This document shows, one piece after another, positions 30,264 to 41,393 of a stretch of DNA of 64,000 bases (the stretch's first letter is position 1; each line of letters starts with the position of its first letter). Origin of the DNA: an uncultured Eubacterium sp. GTDB lineage: Bacteria > Bacillota > Clostridia > Lachnospirales > CAG-274. The stretch lies in NCBI GenBank assembly GCA_900545305.1, contig UQYD01000008.1:1-64000 (forward strand). Direction: 5' to 3'. The notes beneath the pieces were generated by a model. The model made no database searches, had not been told where the DNA came from, and saw nothing but the letters and a program-made list of their open reading frames with translations. A program made the translations under genes and the position numbers.

Positions 30264-31540
30264 AAAAGTTTTACTACCTTATATAGTGAAATTAACACAA
30301 GCCAATTTTGAGGAAAATCCTTTGTAATATTCCAATAGCTTGCACCTACAAGGTTATACTTATCTATTAAATTCAACTTTGCCACTGCACTATCTGCATC
30401 TTCAAACCAAACAACGTGAGAATTTCCGTCTTTAGTATAGTAAAAGTAAGGTGCTTGTGCTACTTCGTCATACTCTATAGTAACATTATTTTCTGACGCT
30501 ATTTCCAAAGCCTGCTGTGGTGAAAGAGATTTTGCTCCGGTATTTCCTCTTACATAAGGCAATGTCCAATCGTAACCATAAAGAGGTATACCCATTAATA
30601 TTTTTTGAGAGTTTATCTGGCTTACCCCAAATCTTATAACCTCCTCCACTTTATCTATAGGAGAAACTGCCATTGGTGGTCCATAGGTATATCCCCATTC
30701 ATAGGTCATTAAAAGCACCAAATTAGCAGCTTCACCTAATCCCCTGTAATCGTGAGATTCATAGAGCAAGCCCGGCTGATTTACTGAAGTTTTTGGAGCA
30801 AGTGCCACTAAAGATAAAAAACCTCTGTCATTTAACTGTCTTGTCAAATTGGATACAAACTCAATATAATTGTCCCTGTCCTCTATAGGAAGATACTCAA
30901 AATCAATATCCAAAGCCATATAGCCTTTTTGCTCCATTATAGTAATAATGTTTTCAATTAAAACCTGCTGTAGAACATTATCCTCTAATAGAGTTTTAGC
31001 CAAAACATTTGAAAAAGTTCCCTGTTCTGTTAAAGTGGAAATAAGCATAACCGGTGCAACACCGTAATCTCTTGCTATTTTTATAAGCTCAGTATCGTCC
31101 GGTTCTATTAACACACCCTCGTCTGTGAAACCATATGTAAAAATAGTCAAAAAAGTAAGATATGGCAAAGTTCTAAGCAAAAGTTGCCTGTCTATATTGG
31201 GATATGTATAGCCGTTTGTAGCAATAATTTTTTTGTCTTCACCGTTTTCATATTCAATAACTAAATTTTGCCCTGTGTATATCTGTGCATTTTCAATAGA
31301 CGGATTTTTCTGTAGTATATCCACAGCTGTAGTGTTAAATTTCTGTGCTACAGAATTAAGGGTATCCCCCTCCTCTACTATGTACTCCACCTCCGGTACT
31401 AAAATAACCAATTTCTGACCTACTACCAAATTGTCAGGGTTAGGTGGAAAATTTGTATTTAAAATCTGCTCTACTGTAACACCCTTTTCATTTGCTATAT
31501 TTTCTAAGGTATCTCCTTGTTTTACAGTATAAATTATCAT
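30260..31540 (-). CDS. LysM-GH18 spore peptidoglycan hydrolase (YaaH/SleL-like)
   Basis: 426 aa. Two N-terminal LysM domains (about 2-47, 52-97; both contain GDTL) bind glycan. The GH18 domain carries the catalytic motif DIDFE (211-215) with Glu215 as acid. It lacks a signal peptide, as known for spore-coat SleL/YaaH, which act as N-acetylglucosaminidases on cortex muropeptides during germination. Its presence suggests a spore former. Confidence 0.9.
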   Translation of the reverse strand: MIIYTVKQGDTLENIANEKGVTVEQILNTNFPPNPDNLVVGQKLVILVPEVEYIVEEGDTLNSVAQKFNTTAVDILQKNPSIENAQIYTGQNLVIEYENGEDKKIIATNGYTYPNIDRQLLLRTLPYLTFLTIFTYGFTDEGVLIEPDDTELIKIARDYGVAPVMLISTLTEQGTFSNVLAKTLLEDNVLQQVLIENIITIMEQKGYMALDIDFEYLPIEDRDNYIEFVSNLTRQLNDRGFLSLVALAPKTSVNQPGLLYESHDYRGLGEAANLVLLMTYEWGYTYGPPMAVSPIDKVEEVIRFGVSQINSQKILMGIPLYGYDWTLPYVRGNTGAKSLSPQQALEIASENNVTIEYDEVAQAPYFYYTKDGNSHVVWFEDADSAVAKLNLIDKYNLVGASYWNITKDFPQNWLVLISLYKVVKLL

Positions 31541-31715
31541 CTCATCACTCCTTATTTTAAGGGTATGATTAAGTGGTAATTTTTATGAAATATTATTTGT
31601 AACATAGATGTAAAGTAAAATCTATTGCCTTTTTGTATTAAATATAGTACCATATAAATTATGATGTTATGCCATTAAATATTTTGACATATATCTGAGG
31701 AGGTATATTAAACCT

Positions 31716-32336
31716 ATGTGTACAATAATGTCTGGAATATCGGCTTGGTTCTTCCATAAGGTCGGTATGGATATTTTTTATTTTATAAATTGTTTCTTTG
31801 TTTACAGCTTTTTAGGTTGGATTTTTGAATGTATCGTTATTTCTTACGAAGAAAAAACACCGGTAAACAGAGGTTTTATAAGAGGTCCTTTCTGCACAAT
31901 ATATGGTGTAGGGGCTTTAGGTACATATTTTCTGTTTTTACCAATTTCCCACAACAAAATGTTGCTTTTCTTTTTAGGGGCGATACTTGCAACAACATTT
32001 GAATTTTTAGTTGCTAAACTTATGGTAAGACTTTTCGGCGAGTTTTGGTGGGATTACAACAACAAACCTTTTAATTACAAAGGTGTTATTTGCCTTGAAA
32101 GTACAATTTGCTGGGGCGTAATGACAATGTTGCTTTTTGTACTCTTTCAACCTCTTGTAGAAAGAATAGTAAATACATATTATTTCAACTTTGGTAAGCC
32201 TGTAGCTATTATTATTCTTTTGGTATATGCCCTTGACTTTTCTACTAGCTTTTATAAAGCCTATGAAGCAAAAGAACAGAAGGAAAACAATGCCGTTACT
32301 TCAGAAGACGAACCGGAGCTTGAATACATAAAATAA
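31716..32336 (+). CDS. CmpB-like putative ABC transporter permease
   Basis: 206 aa, about five membrane helices. The motif FLGWIFECI...NRGFIRGPFCTIYGVGAL is the signature of the PF06541 family, annotated as putative ABC permease; the function is unknown and no ATPase gene is adjacent. SD GGAGG lies 12 nt before the ATG; a later start is possible. Confidence 0.8.
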   Translation: MCTIMSGISAWFFHKVGMDIFYFINCFFVYSFLGWIFECIVISYEEKTPVNRGFIRGPFCTIYGVGALGTYFLFLPISHNKMLLFFLGAILATTFEFLVAKLMVRLFGEFWWDYNNKPFNYKGVICLESTICWGVMTMLLFVLFQPLVERIVNTYYFNFGKPVAIIILLVYALDFSTSFYKAYEAKEQKENNAVTSEDEPELEYIK

Positions 32337-32364
32337 TATTAATGGACAGTTTCTGTCTTTTTAA

Positions 32365-32411
32365 ACCATAATTCTACGATTTATTATTGTAGAGTTATGG
32401 TTTTTTTGTTT
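32365..32411 (+). terminator. Terminator after the CmpB-like gene
   Basis: AAACCATAA-TTCTAC pairs with GTAGAG-TTATGGTTT, then seven T residues. Confidence 0.85.
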
Positions 32412-32420
32412 TTCATTTAA

Positions 32421-32449
32421 TTGTCTTATGCCCTTTAATGTGATATAAT
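32421..32449 (+). promoter_or_regulatory. Promoter of the fumarase operon
   Basis: TTGTCT (32421-32426), 17-bp spacer, TATAAT (32444-32449). Confidence 0.75.
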
Positions 32450-32484
32450 TATTGGAAAATATGTATAAACTGGAGGTAACAAAA

Positions 32485-33327
32485 ATGCGTGAAATTCCTG
32501 TTTCAGAAATTACAGAGGCAGTTAAAAAACTTTGTATTTCAGCAAATTACAACCTTAATTCAGATGTATATTCTGCTATTGAGAATTCAAGGGATAATGA
32601 ACAATCCCCAATAGGCAAAAACATTCTTTCTCAGCTTTTGGAAAATGCTGACCTTGCAAAAGAAAATTGCAAGCCTATTTGTCAGGATACAGGTATGGCA
32701 GTTATATTTATGGAAGTAGGTCAAGAAGTACACTTTACCGGTGGAAACATTACTGATGCAATAAATGAAGGTGTTCGTCAGGGTTACATTGAGGGCTATT
32801 TAAGAAAATCTGTTGTAAGCGACCCTATTTTAAGAGTCAATACAAAGGATAATACCCCTGCTATTATTCATTACAACATAGTTGAGGGAGATAAGGTTAA
32901 AATTGATGTTGCTCCAAAGGGATTTGGTAGCGAAAATATGAGTAAAGTTTATATGCTCAAGCCTTCTGACGGTATTGAAGGTGTTAAAAATGCCATTATT
33001 GACTGTATAGAAAAGGCCGGTCCTAATCCTTGCCCTCCTATGGTTGTTGGTGTGGGTATTGGTGGTAACTTTGAGAAATGTACAGAGCTTGCGAAAAAGG
33101 CACTTCTCCGTCCTGTAGGCAGTCATTCTGACAAAGAATATGTAAAGGAAATGGAAAAAGAACTTTTGGAAAGAGCCAATAACTTAGGTATCGGACCTCA
33201 GGGCTTAGGTGGAAACACTACTGTACTTGGCATAAATATAGAAACCTTTGCAACTCATATTGCCGGTCTTCCTTTAGCCGTAAATATTAGTTGCCACGTT
33301 ACTAGACATGGTCAGGTTACAATCTAG
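32485..33327 (+). CDS. Class I fumarate hydratase, alpha subunit
   Basis: 280 aa. Interconverts fumarate and malate with its beta partner, using an oxygen-sensitive [4Fe-4S] cluster. Cluster cysteines are in CKPICQDTGMA, GPNPCPPMVVG and KCTELAKKALL; GIGPQGLGGNTTVLG is also typical. L-tartrate dehydratase has the same architecture and cannot be excluded. The ATG at 32485 follows GGAGG by 8 nt; an upstream in-frame ATG lies at the promoter. The beta gene lies beyond an inserted membrane-protein gene. Confidence 0.93.
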   Translation: MREIPVSEITEAVKKLCISANYNLNSDVYSAIENSRDNEQSPIGKNILSQLLENADLAKENCKPICQDTGMAVIFMEVGQEVHFTGGNITDAINEGVRQGYIEGYLRKSVVSDPILRVNTKDNTPAIIHYNIVEGDKVKIDVAPKGFGSENMSKVYMLKPSDGIEGVKNAIIDCIEKAGPNPCPPMVVGVGIGGNFEKCTELAKKALLRPVGSHSDKEYVKEMEKELLERANNLGIGPQGLGGNTTVLGINIETFATHIAGLPLAVNISCHVTRHGQVTI

Positions 33328-33338
33328 GGGGAATAGTT

Positions 33339-35846
33339 GTGAATAAAGGATTTTTTAACTTCTGTTCTTTTAAGTCGAAAATTAAAGGATTGTATGAAAA
33401 TCACAACAGCCTTTTTCTAATTACTTGTATAACCATTATTACTATATTGCTAGGTGGTCTGTTTGTGCATACAAGTCTGATGCCTAAAACCTATAAATCT
33501 AAGGACTTTGTTTCATCTGTGGTGCAAACTCCAGAGAAGAAAATTTCCAACAGAGCCGATGTAAATGGCATTTTTACATATGGTCCTTATATTAACCTAA
33601 ATAAGGGTCAATACAATATTACACTTGATTATTCAAGTACAAATGACCAAAAATTTGAAATTACCTACGGTAACGGTGGTCTTTACATTTACGACAATGT
33701 GTTGCTAGCAGGTGAAAACTCAAAAACATTCAAGTTTAATGTACCGGAAGACATTTCTGACAAATCAGTAGAAATAAGAACTTATTACAACGGAAAAGGT
33801 GATTTTTACTTAAAAGGCGTTCAGTTAGAACCTTTGGAAAAATCTTTCATTCCATTGTTGTATATTCTCTGTTTTGTGCTTTCCTCACTTTTGTGCTTCT
33901 TTGTTTTCAGAAGTGGCAAAAAATTAAGAGGACTTGCTATTGGCTATGTAGCTTTCCATTATATTGTGCTGTATCCTATAATGAGTAAGGGTCTTGTATC
34001 CATAGGTCTTACATTTTTAGTGGCAACTGTTATGACATTTGCCGTAAATTTCAGACTGAATATAGTTTCCTACGGCATAAAGACTATAGAAAAGCCTGTA
34101 GAAATTGTCTGCACACTTTTAAGCAGTTACTTGTTTACAAGTGGACTTATAATACTTCTTAATTCTGAGTCATTTAGCAATATTAATTTTGCCGGTAATG
34201 TAGACTTTCCTAATCTTATATTGGAAATACTTATTATCTTTAATGTTCTTATATTTATGCGTATACTTTTCTTCTCAAAGAAATTTACATACGTTTTAAC
34301 AGAGGTTTCAGCAGTATTTTTAGGCTTTGAGCTTATAACTCATATTACTGAAAGAAATATTTATTTTACTATGGGTGTCGTTGCAATAATAGGTTATATA
34401 ACTTACTATCTTTGCAAACATAACCACTTAACCATAACAGACACAAAATTAAATGATACATTTGCATTTATTTTTATTACAGCACTTTTCCTTTTCTTCT
34501 GTGGATATTTTGGTACTATAACTATAGCAAAATACCGAGGTTTCTGTTCTCCAACATTTGACTTTGGTATATTCTCACAGATGTTTGGAAGTATGATAAA
34601 AACGGGAATACAGTACACTACTGTAGAAAGAAATGAGTTGCTTTCTCACTTTGCTGTACACTGTTCCCCTATATGGTACTTGATGTTGCCATTTTACTTT
34701 ATTTTCCCTACTCCTGAAACCTTGTTTGTTTGTCAGGTTGTACTTGTAGGTCTTGGTGTTTATCCTGTTTACCTGTTATGCAGGCATAAAAGCGACAATA
34801 TACCTATTGCCCTTATTATTTGTATTATCTACTTGATAACTCCGGCTATGGTATGCCCTATGTACTATGATGTACACGAAACTTGCTTTTTACCATTTCT
34901 CATTTTGTTCTTAATGTACTTTATTGAAACAAAGAAATGGCGTATGGCATTTTTGTTTACTTTACTTGTATTACTTGTAAAAGAGGACTCAGCCCTTTAC
35001 ATAGTACCAATAGCATTGTATTTAATTACAGCAAAAAAAGAATACAAGAGAGGTATTGTACTTTGTTTCATAGCTGTTGTTTACTTTGCTTTGGCTTATT
35101 CATTAGTAAACAGCTCTGGACACGATGTTGTAGCAGCAAGATACGGAATATATTGTCTACCTGGAGAAGAAGGCACAATGCCTATGTTTAAAAATATTAT
35201 AAGAGACCCTGGTTTCTTGCTCCAGACTATGTTCCACGAGGATATGTTGACATTTGTACTTTACACTTTAGGTGTACTTCTTTTCATTCCTCTTATGGGT
35301 AAAAAGTTTTCAAACCTTTTCTTGCTTTTACCGTTTTTATTTATGCACCTTGCAACTAATTACCAGTATCAGCACGAAGTAGGTTATCAGTATGCTTTTG
35401 GACCTTGTGCCCTTGTATTCTTCCTGTTTATACTTAATATATACAGATACCCTAAGAAAATAGCCTATGGCTTTGCCATAACAGCTCTCATAGGTTCTTG
35501 CTTTGCTACTTACACATACAAAGGCAAGTTAAACTACTTTACAGAATATTACTTATCTAATAAAGAAGTATTTGACGAAACTGAATTAATGCTTGAAAAA
35601 GTTCCTAGTGATGTAACAGTTATTGCTAGTGATTTTCTTACAGCTCACCTACCTCAGGTGAAGGATATGTATGTATATCCTTATGATGACGGCAATATGC
35701 CGGATTACTATATCTTACAGCCTAGTTATATAGATAACTTTGATGATGTGGAAGAAGATATTTTATCTGAGGGTTACAAAGTTTTAGACGAAACAGATTT
35801 TGTAACAATATATGCTAAAAAAGATGCTAAACCATTAAATGACTAA
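33339..35846 (+). CDS. DUF2079-family polytopic membrane protein between fumarase subunits
   Basis: 835 aa with about 13-15 membrane helices. Residues about 20-180 contain one helix and a periplasmic beta domain (SNRADVNGIFTYG...). The motif FDFGIFSQMFGS...LLSHFAVHCSPIWYLMLPFYF matches DUF2079, a family thought to be related to GT-C glycosyltransferases. The substrate is unknown. Start GTG (33339-33341) with GGGGG upstream, 12 nt after the fumarase alpha stop; the end is 14 nt before the beta start. An intact frame and tight spacing point to a single operon. Confidence 0.82.
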   Translation: MNKGFFNFCSFKSKIKGLYENHNSLFLITCITIITILLGGLFVHTSLMPKTYKSKDFVSSVVQTPEKKISNRADVNGIFTYGPYINLNKGQYNITLDYSSTNDQKFEITYGNGGLYIYDNVLLAGENSKTFKFNVPEDISDKSVEIRTYYNGKGDFYLKGVQLEPLEKSFIPLLYILCFVLSSLLCFFVFRSGKKLRGLAIGYVAFHYIVLYPIMSKGLVSIGLTFLVATVMTFAVNFRLNIVSYGIKTIEKPVEIVCTLLSSYLFTSGLIILLNSESFSNINFAGNVDFPNLILEILIIFNVLIFMRILFFSKKFTYVLTEVSAVFLGFELITHITERNIYFTMGVVAIIGYITYYLCKHNHLTITDTKLNDTFAFIFITALFLFFCGYFGTITIAKYRGFCSPTFDFGIFSQMFGSMIKTGIQYTTVERNELLSHFAVHCSPIWYLMLPFYFIFPTPETLFVCQVVLVGLGVYPVYLLCRHKSDNIPIALIICIIYLITPAMVCPMYYDVHETCFLPFLILFLMYFIETKKWRMAFLFTLLVLLVKEDSALYIVPIALYLITAKKEYKRGIVLCFIAVVYFALAYSLVNSSGHDVVAARYGIYCLPGEEGTMPMFKNIIRDPGFLLQTMFHEDMLTFVLYTLGVLLFIPLMGKKFSNLFLLLPFLFMHLATNYQYQHEVGYQYAFGPCALVFFLFILNIYRYPKKIAYGFAITALIGSCFATYTYKGKLNYFTEYYLSNKEVFDETELMLEKVPSDVTVIASDFLTAHLPQVKDMYVYPYDDGNMPDYYILQPSYIDNFDDVEEDILSEGYKVLDETDFVTIYAKKDAKPLND

Positions 35847-35859
35847 AGGAGGTTTTAAA

Positions 35860-36408
35860 ATGGAAATCAATATTACAACTCCTATATCTCGTGAAAAGGC
35901 AAAAAGCCTTAAAGCCGGAGATATGGTTAAAATAACTGGTGTTATTTATACAGCAAGAGATGCAGCCCACAAGAGAATGTTAGAAAATCTCCACAAGGGT
36001 ATTGCCCTTCCTGTAGACTTAAAAGACCAGACTATATACTTTGCCGGTCCTGCTCCTGCAAAGCCTAATGAACCTATTGGTTCAGTTGGTCCGACTACCA
36101 GCTACAGAATGGACGCTTATTCTCCTGAAACCATTGAACTTGGTCTTACTTGTATGATAGGCAAGGGAGCAAGAAGCAAAGAAGTTGTAGACGCAATGAA
36201 GAAATATAGTGCTGTTTATATTGGTGCTGTTGGTGGTGCCGGTGCTTTAATAAGCCAGTGTGTCAAGAAATGCGAAGTTGTGGATTATGCCGATTTAGGT
36301 TCTGAAGCAATACACCGTCTTGAAGTTGTAGATTTTCCCGGTATTGTTATTATTGACAGCGAAGGAAACAGCCTTTACGAAACTGAACCACCAAAATACA
36401 AAAAATAA
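35860..36408 (+). CDS. Class I fumarate hydratase, beta subunit
   Basis: 182 aa, normal for a split fumarase. Motifs GPTTSYRMDAYSPETIE and MIGKGARS are characteristic. ATG at 35860 with GGAGG 8 nt upstream. Confidence 0.93.
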   Translation: MEINITTPISREKAKSLKAGDMVKITGVIYTARDAAHKRMLENLHKGIALPVDLKDQTIYFAGPAPAKPNEPIGSVGPTTSYRMDAYSPETIELGLTCMIGKGARSKEVVDAMKKYSAVYIGAVGGAGALISQCVKKCEVVDYADLGSEAIHRLEVVDFPGIVIIDSEGNSLYETEPPKYKK

Positions 36409-36438
36409 ACCATTCTAAAAGTCGATATTATAAACTCA

Positions 36439-36488
36439 CAAAAGGTGATTAAAAGTGGTATTTTTGCTACTTTTGATTACCTTTTTTA
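36439..36488 (+). terminator. Terminator of the fumarase operon
   Basis: AAAGGTGATTAAAAGTGG pairs with CTACTTTTGATTACCTTT using some G-U pairs, then six T residues. Confidence 0.8.
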
Positions 36489-36631
36489 TTTTTAAGCATA
36501 CTATTTTTAATAAAGTTTTTTCAATAATTTCTTTAAAAAATTTACTAAAATATCCCCTTTTATTAATAAAATACAGCTTTTTGCATAAAATACAATTATA
36601 AAAGTTGTTATATTTCACTAATTTAATTTTA

Positions 36632-36660
36632 TTGACAAATAACATTATAAGGCTTATAAT
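36632..36660 (+). promoter_or_regulatory. Consensus promoter of gdhA
   Basis: TTGACA (36632-36637), 17-bp spacer, TATAAT (36655-36660): a full match. The leader to the ATG is about 137 nt. The AT-rich 36490-36630 upstream holds nothing I recognise. Confidence 0.85.
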
Positions 36661-36677
36661 TCTAATTAAGGGATGCA

Positions 36678-36725
36678 ATGAAGCGTTTTATACAGCCGTC
36701 ATTGTACGACTGTATTTTTTTGTAA
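36678..36725 (+). promoter_or_regulatory. Leader peptide and terminator-like hairpin ahead of gdhA
   Basis: An ATG at 36678-36680 (AAGGG 5 nt upstream) opens a 15-codon frame MKRFIQPSLYDCIFL. Its last half overlaps a hairpin ATACAG...CTGTAT (36691-36716) and seven T residues. Translation of the short frame could affect folding of the hairpin, as in attenuation. The mechanism is inference. Confidence 0.5.
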
Positions 36726-36777
36726 AACCACCAATTTTACATAATAAACTACTTTATTCCCCACAACATATTAATAA

Positions 36778-38136
<1,359 letters not shown>

Positions 38137-38162
38137 AATATAAATTAAATACAATACTATAT

Positions 38163-38193
38163 AAGGGTTCAGCTTTTGCTGAACCCTTCTTTT
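38163..38193 (+). terminator. Terminator of gdhA
   Basis: Perfect stem AAGGGTTCAGC/GCTGAACCCTT followed by CTTTTA. Confidence 0.85.
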
Positions 38194-38202
38194 ATATGTA
38201 TG

Positions 38203-38227
38203 AAAAAAGGGAGCTTTTTAAGCTCCC
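38203..38227 (-). terminator. Terminator of the GDPD gene
   Basis: GGGAGCTT/AAGCTCCC with six T residues on the minus strand. Confidence 0.85.
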
Positions 38228-38240
38228 ACTATTATTCTTG

Positions 38241-40127
38241 TTATGCTCCCTCAATACCTGTAACATCTTCTAATATTCTGTTAGTTTTCTTGATATTTTC
38301 CTTTGAATTGTCACTTTCTTTTAATTGATTAAGCACTATTGAAAATACATCATCTCCATGAGTTGCTATAGCAGATTTCGCTCCTGCCACGTTATCAGTA
38401 ATAATATTATCTACTTCTAATTCAACACATTTCTTTAAAGAATCCTCATCATTGACTGTCCAAACGTGTATTTCTTTATTTAGTTTATGGGCTCTTTCTA
38501 CAACTCGACCATTTACGAAAGTAGTTTCCATACTGAAAAAGTCCACACAAGGCAAATCATAAAACTCGCCCATGGCAACAGCCATAATATAGCCCGTCTT
38601 TATTTTTGGATTACACTCTTTTACTTTTCTTAAAGCCCTATAATCCAAAGATGTAACAACACATTTGTCTACAAAGTCGGTATTTTCTATTATCTTTACA
38701 ACATCAGAGACAAAATCCTCTGAATCATTGTTTCCTGTTTTTATTTCAATGTTTAGCTTTATTTTACCTTTACAAACATTTATAACATCTTCCAGTTTAG
38801 GAACTGTACATTTATTCCCATTTACCTCTATACAAGGTATTTTTTGAAGTTCCTCATAAGTTAAATCTCTGACATTTATATCCTGCCCTGTCATTTCCTT
38901 TAAACTGGCATCGTGGGTAACTACAATTACATTATCCTTTGTCTGTCTTACGTCCAGTTCTCCGTAGTCTGCCCCCTCTTTTATAGCCTCTTTAAAAGCC
39001 GGTATAGTGTTAGGCATAGTCACTGTAGAATTACCTCTGTGAGCCGTAACCTCTATTTTAGAGTACAATTCATCATAAATATTTGAATCAAAAATCACAT
39101 AACTTACTAAAAAAATAACCAGTACAGTAAGCAAGCTACCAATAACAATCAAAAACTTAAAAATGCCTTTACCCTTAGCCACAAATGCCAGTAAACGATA
39201 TTCTTTTCTCTTTTCTTTCTTAGAAAAAGTATCGTCATTGTTGTTACTATACTTATAATACATAGAAGAAATTACAGCAAAGTCTACAACTACTGTAAGG
39301 CTAGTAAATATGCCACTGAATATTGGCACAGATATTGTATATAAGGTCCATAAAATGGCTACAACAGCATTGTTATGTAAATACAAATACATAATTAGGA
39401 CATAAATTATAACCGTCATACATATAAGTAAGCCTATAGTTAAACTAAGTAAAATCTTAATTCCCAAAAAGTTTTTTAATATTTTAAAATATCTTTTCTT
39501 TGTAAGTCCTATACTTTCCTTAATAGCTCCTAAAGCCCTTCTGTTTTCGTAAAAGAAATAGTTATATATAAATATCAACGAGATATTTGCTAAAAATACT
39601 ACTATAAAAATTATCTTCAAAAGTATGTTAAGAACCTGTTTTGAGTCAATATACATTTGTATATATTCTGGAATTTTAACAACTTTGGCAATACTTGAGT
39701 CCATTGTAAAATTCATCAAGCACAAAAGACATAGACTTATAAATATTATTATTAAATTATAGGGTTTAAAAATATTTGCTGTCTTTTCTCCTCCCAAAAT
39801 AAGCATTTGTGTAAAAGACAGTTTTTTATTAAAATGAGAGTATTTATATGATGTTAATAGTACACTTATTTCATATATTAATGTAAAAACCAATATACAG
39901 CCTATTATAAGCATAGTTATCAATATAACAGGGTTAAACATAGCCCTTGTCATTCTATCTAAAGAAACATAGCCTATACCTGAAATCTTTAAACCTGTTC
40001 TCCAAAGTAAGGAGCAAACAGGCCATATAATGACAACAAAAGCTAGTTTATACAAAAGTTCAAACCAAAATAGTCTTTTCCAATCTTTCTTTATCAGACC
40101 TATTGATTTTTTCAAAATTTCCCTCAC
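38241..40127 (-). CDS. Membrane-bound glycerophosphodiester phosphodiesterase
   Basis: 628 aa. N-terminal membrane domain (about 1-340, seven or so helices; GPDPase_memb type) and C-terminal GDPD TIM barrel (about 350-590). Active-site residues lie in TAHRGN, GADYGELDVRQTKD (Glu, Asp) and VVTHDASL (His). Members hydrolyse glycerophosphodiesters to sn-glycerol-3-phosphate and the alcohol, or trim lipoteichoic acid. Start is GTG (40125-40127) with GGGTGG upstream. Confidence 0.93.
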   Translation of the reverse strand: MREILKKSIGLIKKDWKRLFWFELLYKLAFVVIIWPVCSLLWRTGLKISGIGYVSLDRMTRAMFNPVILITMLIIGCILVFTLIYEISVLLTSYKYSHFNKKLSFTQMLILGGEKTANIFKPYNLIIIFISLCLLCLMNFTMDSSIAKVVKIPEYIQMYIDSKQVLNILLKIIFIVVFLANISLIFIYNYFFYENRRALGAIKESIGLTKKRYFKILKNFLGIKILLSLTIGLLICMTVIIYVLIMYLYLHNNAVVAILWTLYTISVPIFSGIFTSLTVVVDFAVISSMYYKYSNNNDDTFSKKEKRKEYRLLAFVAKGKGIFKFLIVIGSLLTVLVIFLVSYVIFDSNIYDELYSKIEVTAHRGNSTVTMPNTIPAFKEAIKEGADYGELDVRQTKDNVIVVTHDASLKEMTGQDINVRDLTYEELQKIPCIEVNGNKCTVPKLEDVINVCKGKIKLNIEIKTGNNDSEDFVSDVVKIIENTDFVDKCVVTSLDYRALRKVKECNPKIKTGYIMAVAMGEFYDLPCVDFFSMETTFVNGRVVERAHKLNKEIHVWTVNDEDSLKKCVELEVDNIITDNVAGAKSAIATHGDDVFSIVLNQLKESDNSKENIKKTNRILEDVTGIEGA

Positions 40128-40175
40128 AATACCACCCTTTCTACAGTAAATGGTATCACAAACCTAAAATAAAAT

Positions 40176-41375
40176 CTACACTAACTTTCCTTTTAATATC
40201 TCCTGAGCAGAATATATTGATTTATTGCCGTTTAAAACATAGGCTATAATACAAACTACAACAAACATAGTCATATTTTGTGACCCAAAGACCTCAAGAC
40301 CTATAAGCATAGGAGCTATAAGTGTATTTGTGGCACTACCAAATACAGCGGCATAGCCTAAAGATGCTGTCACCACAGGATTAAGCCCCATTGCACCACC
40401 TAAAACATAGCCTAAAGATGCACCAATGGCAAACAACGGCGTAACTTCTCCACCTTGAAAACCAATAGAAAGCGTTATAACTGTAAAGGCAATTTTTAGT
40501 ATAAAATCATAGGAATATACAGTACCGTCATTAAAACAGTTATTTATAATATTTGTACCAAGTCCACAGTATCTGCCACCTAAAACGATGAAAAGCAATA
40601 CAGCCAAAGGAATTGACACAACACCTATTCTAACATAGGGATTTTTAAACTTGTTTCCCATAAAAGCCTTTAATTTAGACAAGGAATATGAGAATACCTT
40701 TCCTGCTAAGCCAAAGGCAATACCCAATATTACAATCTTTACAACAGCCTTTTCATCTATTGAAATAGTGTCATTAATATTTACAAAGAATTTTTCCAAA
40801 CCCAACAAATGAGATGTAGTGCTTGCCACATATGCCCCAACAAAAGCCGGCAAAAGTGCTTCATACTCTAAAACACCTACTGTAATTACTTCAATGGCAA
40901 AAAACAGTGCTGCCAATGGTGTTTGAAAAAGTCCACCAAAACCTGCTGACATACCTACAATAGCCATTACCTTGCCGTTGTTTGGTAAATTCAATCTTTT
41001 GCTTATATTGTGTGAAAGTGTTGCACCTATTTGTACAGCCACACCCTCTCTACCGGCACTACCACCAAATAAGTGTGTTATCCAAGTACCAATCATTACA
41101 AGAGGTATAAGTGCCTTTGGTATGCCCTCTCTTTTTTCCTGTGTTGTTTCCAAAACAAGGGACATACCTTTTAAACTTTCTTTACTGCATTTGTTGTACA
41201 TATATATTATAAGTAGTCCGGCTATAGGTAAAAAAGGCAAAAGCATTTTATAGTGTTCAGTTCTAAAGTCTGTTATAAAAAGCAATACCCTGCCAAAAAG
41301 TGCATCAATAGCACCTACAACAATTCCCACAACTACAGCCAACAATACATATATAGATATATTCTTAATTTTCAT
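40176..41375 (-). CDS. CLC-F type fluoride/proton antiporter
   Basis: 399 aa CLC family protein with about 10-12 helices. It has CLC-F features, not chloride ones: GREGV instead of GREGP, and Met71 (KGMSLV) in place of the central Ser of GSGIP. Relative to CLC-F of Enterocola (Eca: M79, E118, E318, Y396, recalled), this protein has M71, E110, E310 and Y388, a constant offset of eight. It should expel F- in exchange for H+. The ATG 5 nt after GGAGG is chosen over a longer frame that overlaps the riboswitch. A fluoride riboswitch precedes it. Confidence 0.92.
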   Translation of the reverse strand: MKIKNISIYVLLAVVVGIVVGAIDALFGRVLLFITDFRTEHYKMLLPFLPIAGLLIIYMYNKCSKESLKGMSLVLETTQEKREGIPKALIPLVMIGTWITHLFGGSAGREGVAVQIGATLSHNISKRLNLPNNGKVMAIVGMSAGFGGLFQTPLAALFFAIEVITVGVLEYEALLPAFVGAYVASTTSHLLGLEKFFVNINDTISIDEKAVVKIVILGIAFGLAGKVFSYSLSKLKAFMGNKFKNPYVRIGVVSIPLAVLLFIVLGGRYCGLGTNIINNCFNDGTVYSYDFILKIAFTVITLSIGFQGGEVTPLFAIGASLGYVLGGAMGLNPVVTASLGYAAVFGSATNTLIAPMLIGLEVFGSQNMTMFVVVCIIAYVLNGNKSIYSAQEILKGKLV

Positions 41376-41393
41376 TTTATCCTCCAATTTTCC

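Noticed and set aside
36436..36678. 80-codon open frame on the minus strand upstream of gdhA
   Set aside because: Covers the fumarase terminator and gdhA promoter; low-complexity Lys/Ile/Phe composition.
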